Below are positions 63,144 to 64,000 of a stretch of 64,000 bases of DNA, piece after piece. Every line of letters starts with the position of its first letter. Position 1 is the first letter of the stretch. The stretch comes from Bacteroidota bacterium (lineage in GTDB: Bacteria > Bacteroidota > Bacteroidia > B-17B0 > Aurantibacillaceae): the NCBI GenBank assembly GCA_021156365.1, contig JAJNDK010000006.1, forward strand, positions 248,001 through 312,000. Direction: 5' to 3'. A program made the translations under genes and the position numbers. The notes beneath the pieces were generated by a model. The model did no database searches. It had not been told where the DNA came from and was given only the letters and a program-made list of their open reading frames with translations.

Positions 63144-64000
63144 ATGAGCACAACAAAAAAAATAAAAGCGATCCTGCCCAGGCCGGTAAAACCAGGCATG
63201 GTAGGAGATGGGTTCAGGGTGTTTAACTATTTTCCGAGTGGCAATAACATACGCAAAGAGATCAGTCCCTTCCTGATGCTCGATTTCGGACCATCTTTTG
63301 ATTTCGGGCCTTCCGACAAACCGCGCGGAGTGGATGTGCATCCGCACAGGGGGTTTGAGACCGTTACCATTGCCTACAAAGGCGCCGTGGAGCATCATGA
63401 CAGTGCGGGTAACAGCGGGATCATCTATCCGGGCGATGTACAGTGGATGACCGCTGCATCCGGGATCTTGCATAAAGAATTTCACGAGACCGAATTTTCA
63501 AAAAAGGGCGGCCCTTTCGAAATGATCCAGCTGTGGGTGAACCTGCCGAAAAAAGATAAGATGAGCACTCCGAAATACCAGGAGATCTCTTCCAAAAATA
63601 AAGTGTTGGTTTCCCTCGAAGGCAATGCAGGTGAGGTAAATGTAATAGCCGGCGATTTCAAAGGAACCAAAGGAGCTGCGAGCACGTTCACACCGATCAA
63701 CCTATTCAGCGTAAAACTGAACAAAGACGGAAAGCTGCAATTCGATATACCTTCAGGGCACAATACGGCCATTCTTGTGGTGGAAGGCAGCTTGCAGGTA
63801 AACGGGACCGATGCGATACTTCATGATTTTATCCTCTTTGCCAATGAAGGCGAGACCGTAGATATCACTGCCTCTGAGAATGCAGTGTTCCTCGTGATGA
63901 GCGGAGAACCGATCGATGAGCCGATCGCACAGTACGGTCCTTTTGTAATGAATACCCAACAGGAACTGATGGAAGCGATCGATGATTTTAATAACGGAAA
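63144..64000 (+). CDS. Pirin family protein, C-terminus cut by window edge
   Basis: At least 285 residues from the ATG at 63144 with no stop before the edge; pirins are about 290 long, so little is missing. The cupin metal ligands are in DVHPHRGFETVTI (His56 and His58 by my count) and ILHKEFHE (His101, Glu103). The sequence RPVKPGMVGDGFRVFNYFPS and PFLMLDFGPS are typical of the pirin N-terminus. Pirins are Fe-dependent cupins, some acting as quercetinases; the physiological role is unknown. The gene lies 121 bp after YceI. Confidence 0.95.
   Translation, partial: MSTTKKIKAILPRPVKPGMVGDGFRVFNYFPSGNNIRKEISPFLMLDFGPSFDFGPSDKPRGVDVHPHRGFETVTIAYKGAVEHHDSAGNSGIIYPGDVQWMTAASGILHKEFHETEFSKKGGPFEMIQLWVNLPKKDKMSTPKYQEISSKNKVLVSLEGNAGEVNVIAGDFKGTKGAASTFTPINLFSVKLNKDGKLQFDIPSGHNTAILVVEGSLQVNGTDAILHDFILFANEGETVDITASENAVFLVMSGEPIDEPIAQYGPFVMNTQQELMEAIDDFNNG

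Overview
The window looks like chromosomal DNA of a gliding-type Bacteroidota bacterium (Flavobacteriales/Sphingobacteriales-like; I cannot go finer). Reasons: four secreted proteins end in type IX secretion (T9SS) sorting domains of type A or type B; there is a tiny bTHX ribosomal protein gene; two-component genes are TPR/SpoIIE, TPR/kinase and LytS/LytR types; and many genes are preceded by the Bacteroidota -7 promoter box TAnnTTTG, sometimes with a -33 TTG. Coding density is high and there is no rRNA, CRISPR array, prophage or complete insertion sequence.

Layout. 1-5.5 kb (minus strand): a truncated NtrC-type regulator, a thioesterase/HTTM pair, a PhyH dioxygenase and a PLP aminotransferase. 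5.6-16 kb: a T9SS beta-propeller protein, PBP4-type DacB, an HExxH protein, recF-DUF721 (DciA-like), a three-gene membrane/winged-helix regulator operon with palindromic operator candidates, small enzymes, and pruA. 16-26 kb: a type B adhesin, DUF4920, a degenerate site-2-protease-like membrane protein, a TPR-SpoIIE phosphatase followed by two extra copies of its own 3' end, trpS and an M13 peptidase. 26-35 kb: a FecR-like protein paired with a WD40-caspase, SCO and KirBac genes starting back to back, a TPR histidine kinase with its NarL-type regulator, bTHX and a haem-binding protein. 35-46 kb: a flavoprotein, DUF3820, then a lipid-modification locus (desaturase, DUF1295, two different Cfa-like methyltransferases, alpha/beta hydrolase, flavin oxidoreductase, DUF1365) closed by a convergent MFS transporter. 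46-53 kb: a 1427-residue repeat adhesin with a small secreted partner, then a LytS/LytR pair. 52.8-53.5 kb: tRNA-Val followed by a tandemly duplicated GIY-YIG cassette and a broken tRNA-Val 3' piece. 53.6-58.5 kb: MBL hydrolase, cystathionine beta-synthase, S8 protease, PabA/TrpG and DUF4259. 58.6-61.5 kb: an FN3 protein, a 325-bp heptad-coding tandem array, and an unusual anchor-L/OmpA/T9SS fusion. 61.8-64 kb: Crp-type regulator, YceI and a truncated pirin.

The most interesting structures are (i) the tRNA-Val/GIY-YIG cassette, whose two copies carry different lesions and which ends in a tRNA remnant interrupted by a palindromic repeat; (ii) the minus-strand heptad mini-ORF array at 59583-59910; (iii) the triplicated SpoIIE tail whose units differ almost only at third codon positions; (iv) a membrane protein that lines up with M50 proteases but lacks the catalytic residues; (v) a recurrent placement of TAnnTTTG 4-7 nt before start codons, suggesting leaderless mRNAs; and (vi) the lipid-modification locus. 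Several families of dispersed palindromic repeats sit between genes. All functional statements are from reading the sequence and memory of protein families; no database search was possible.
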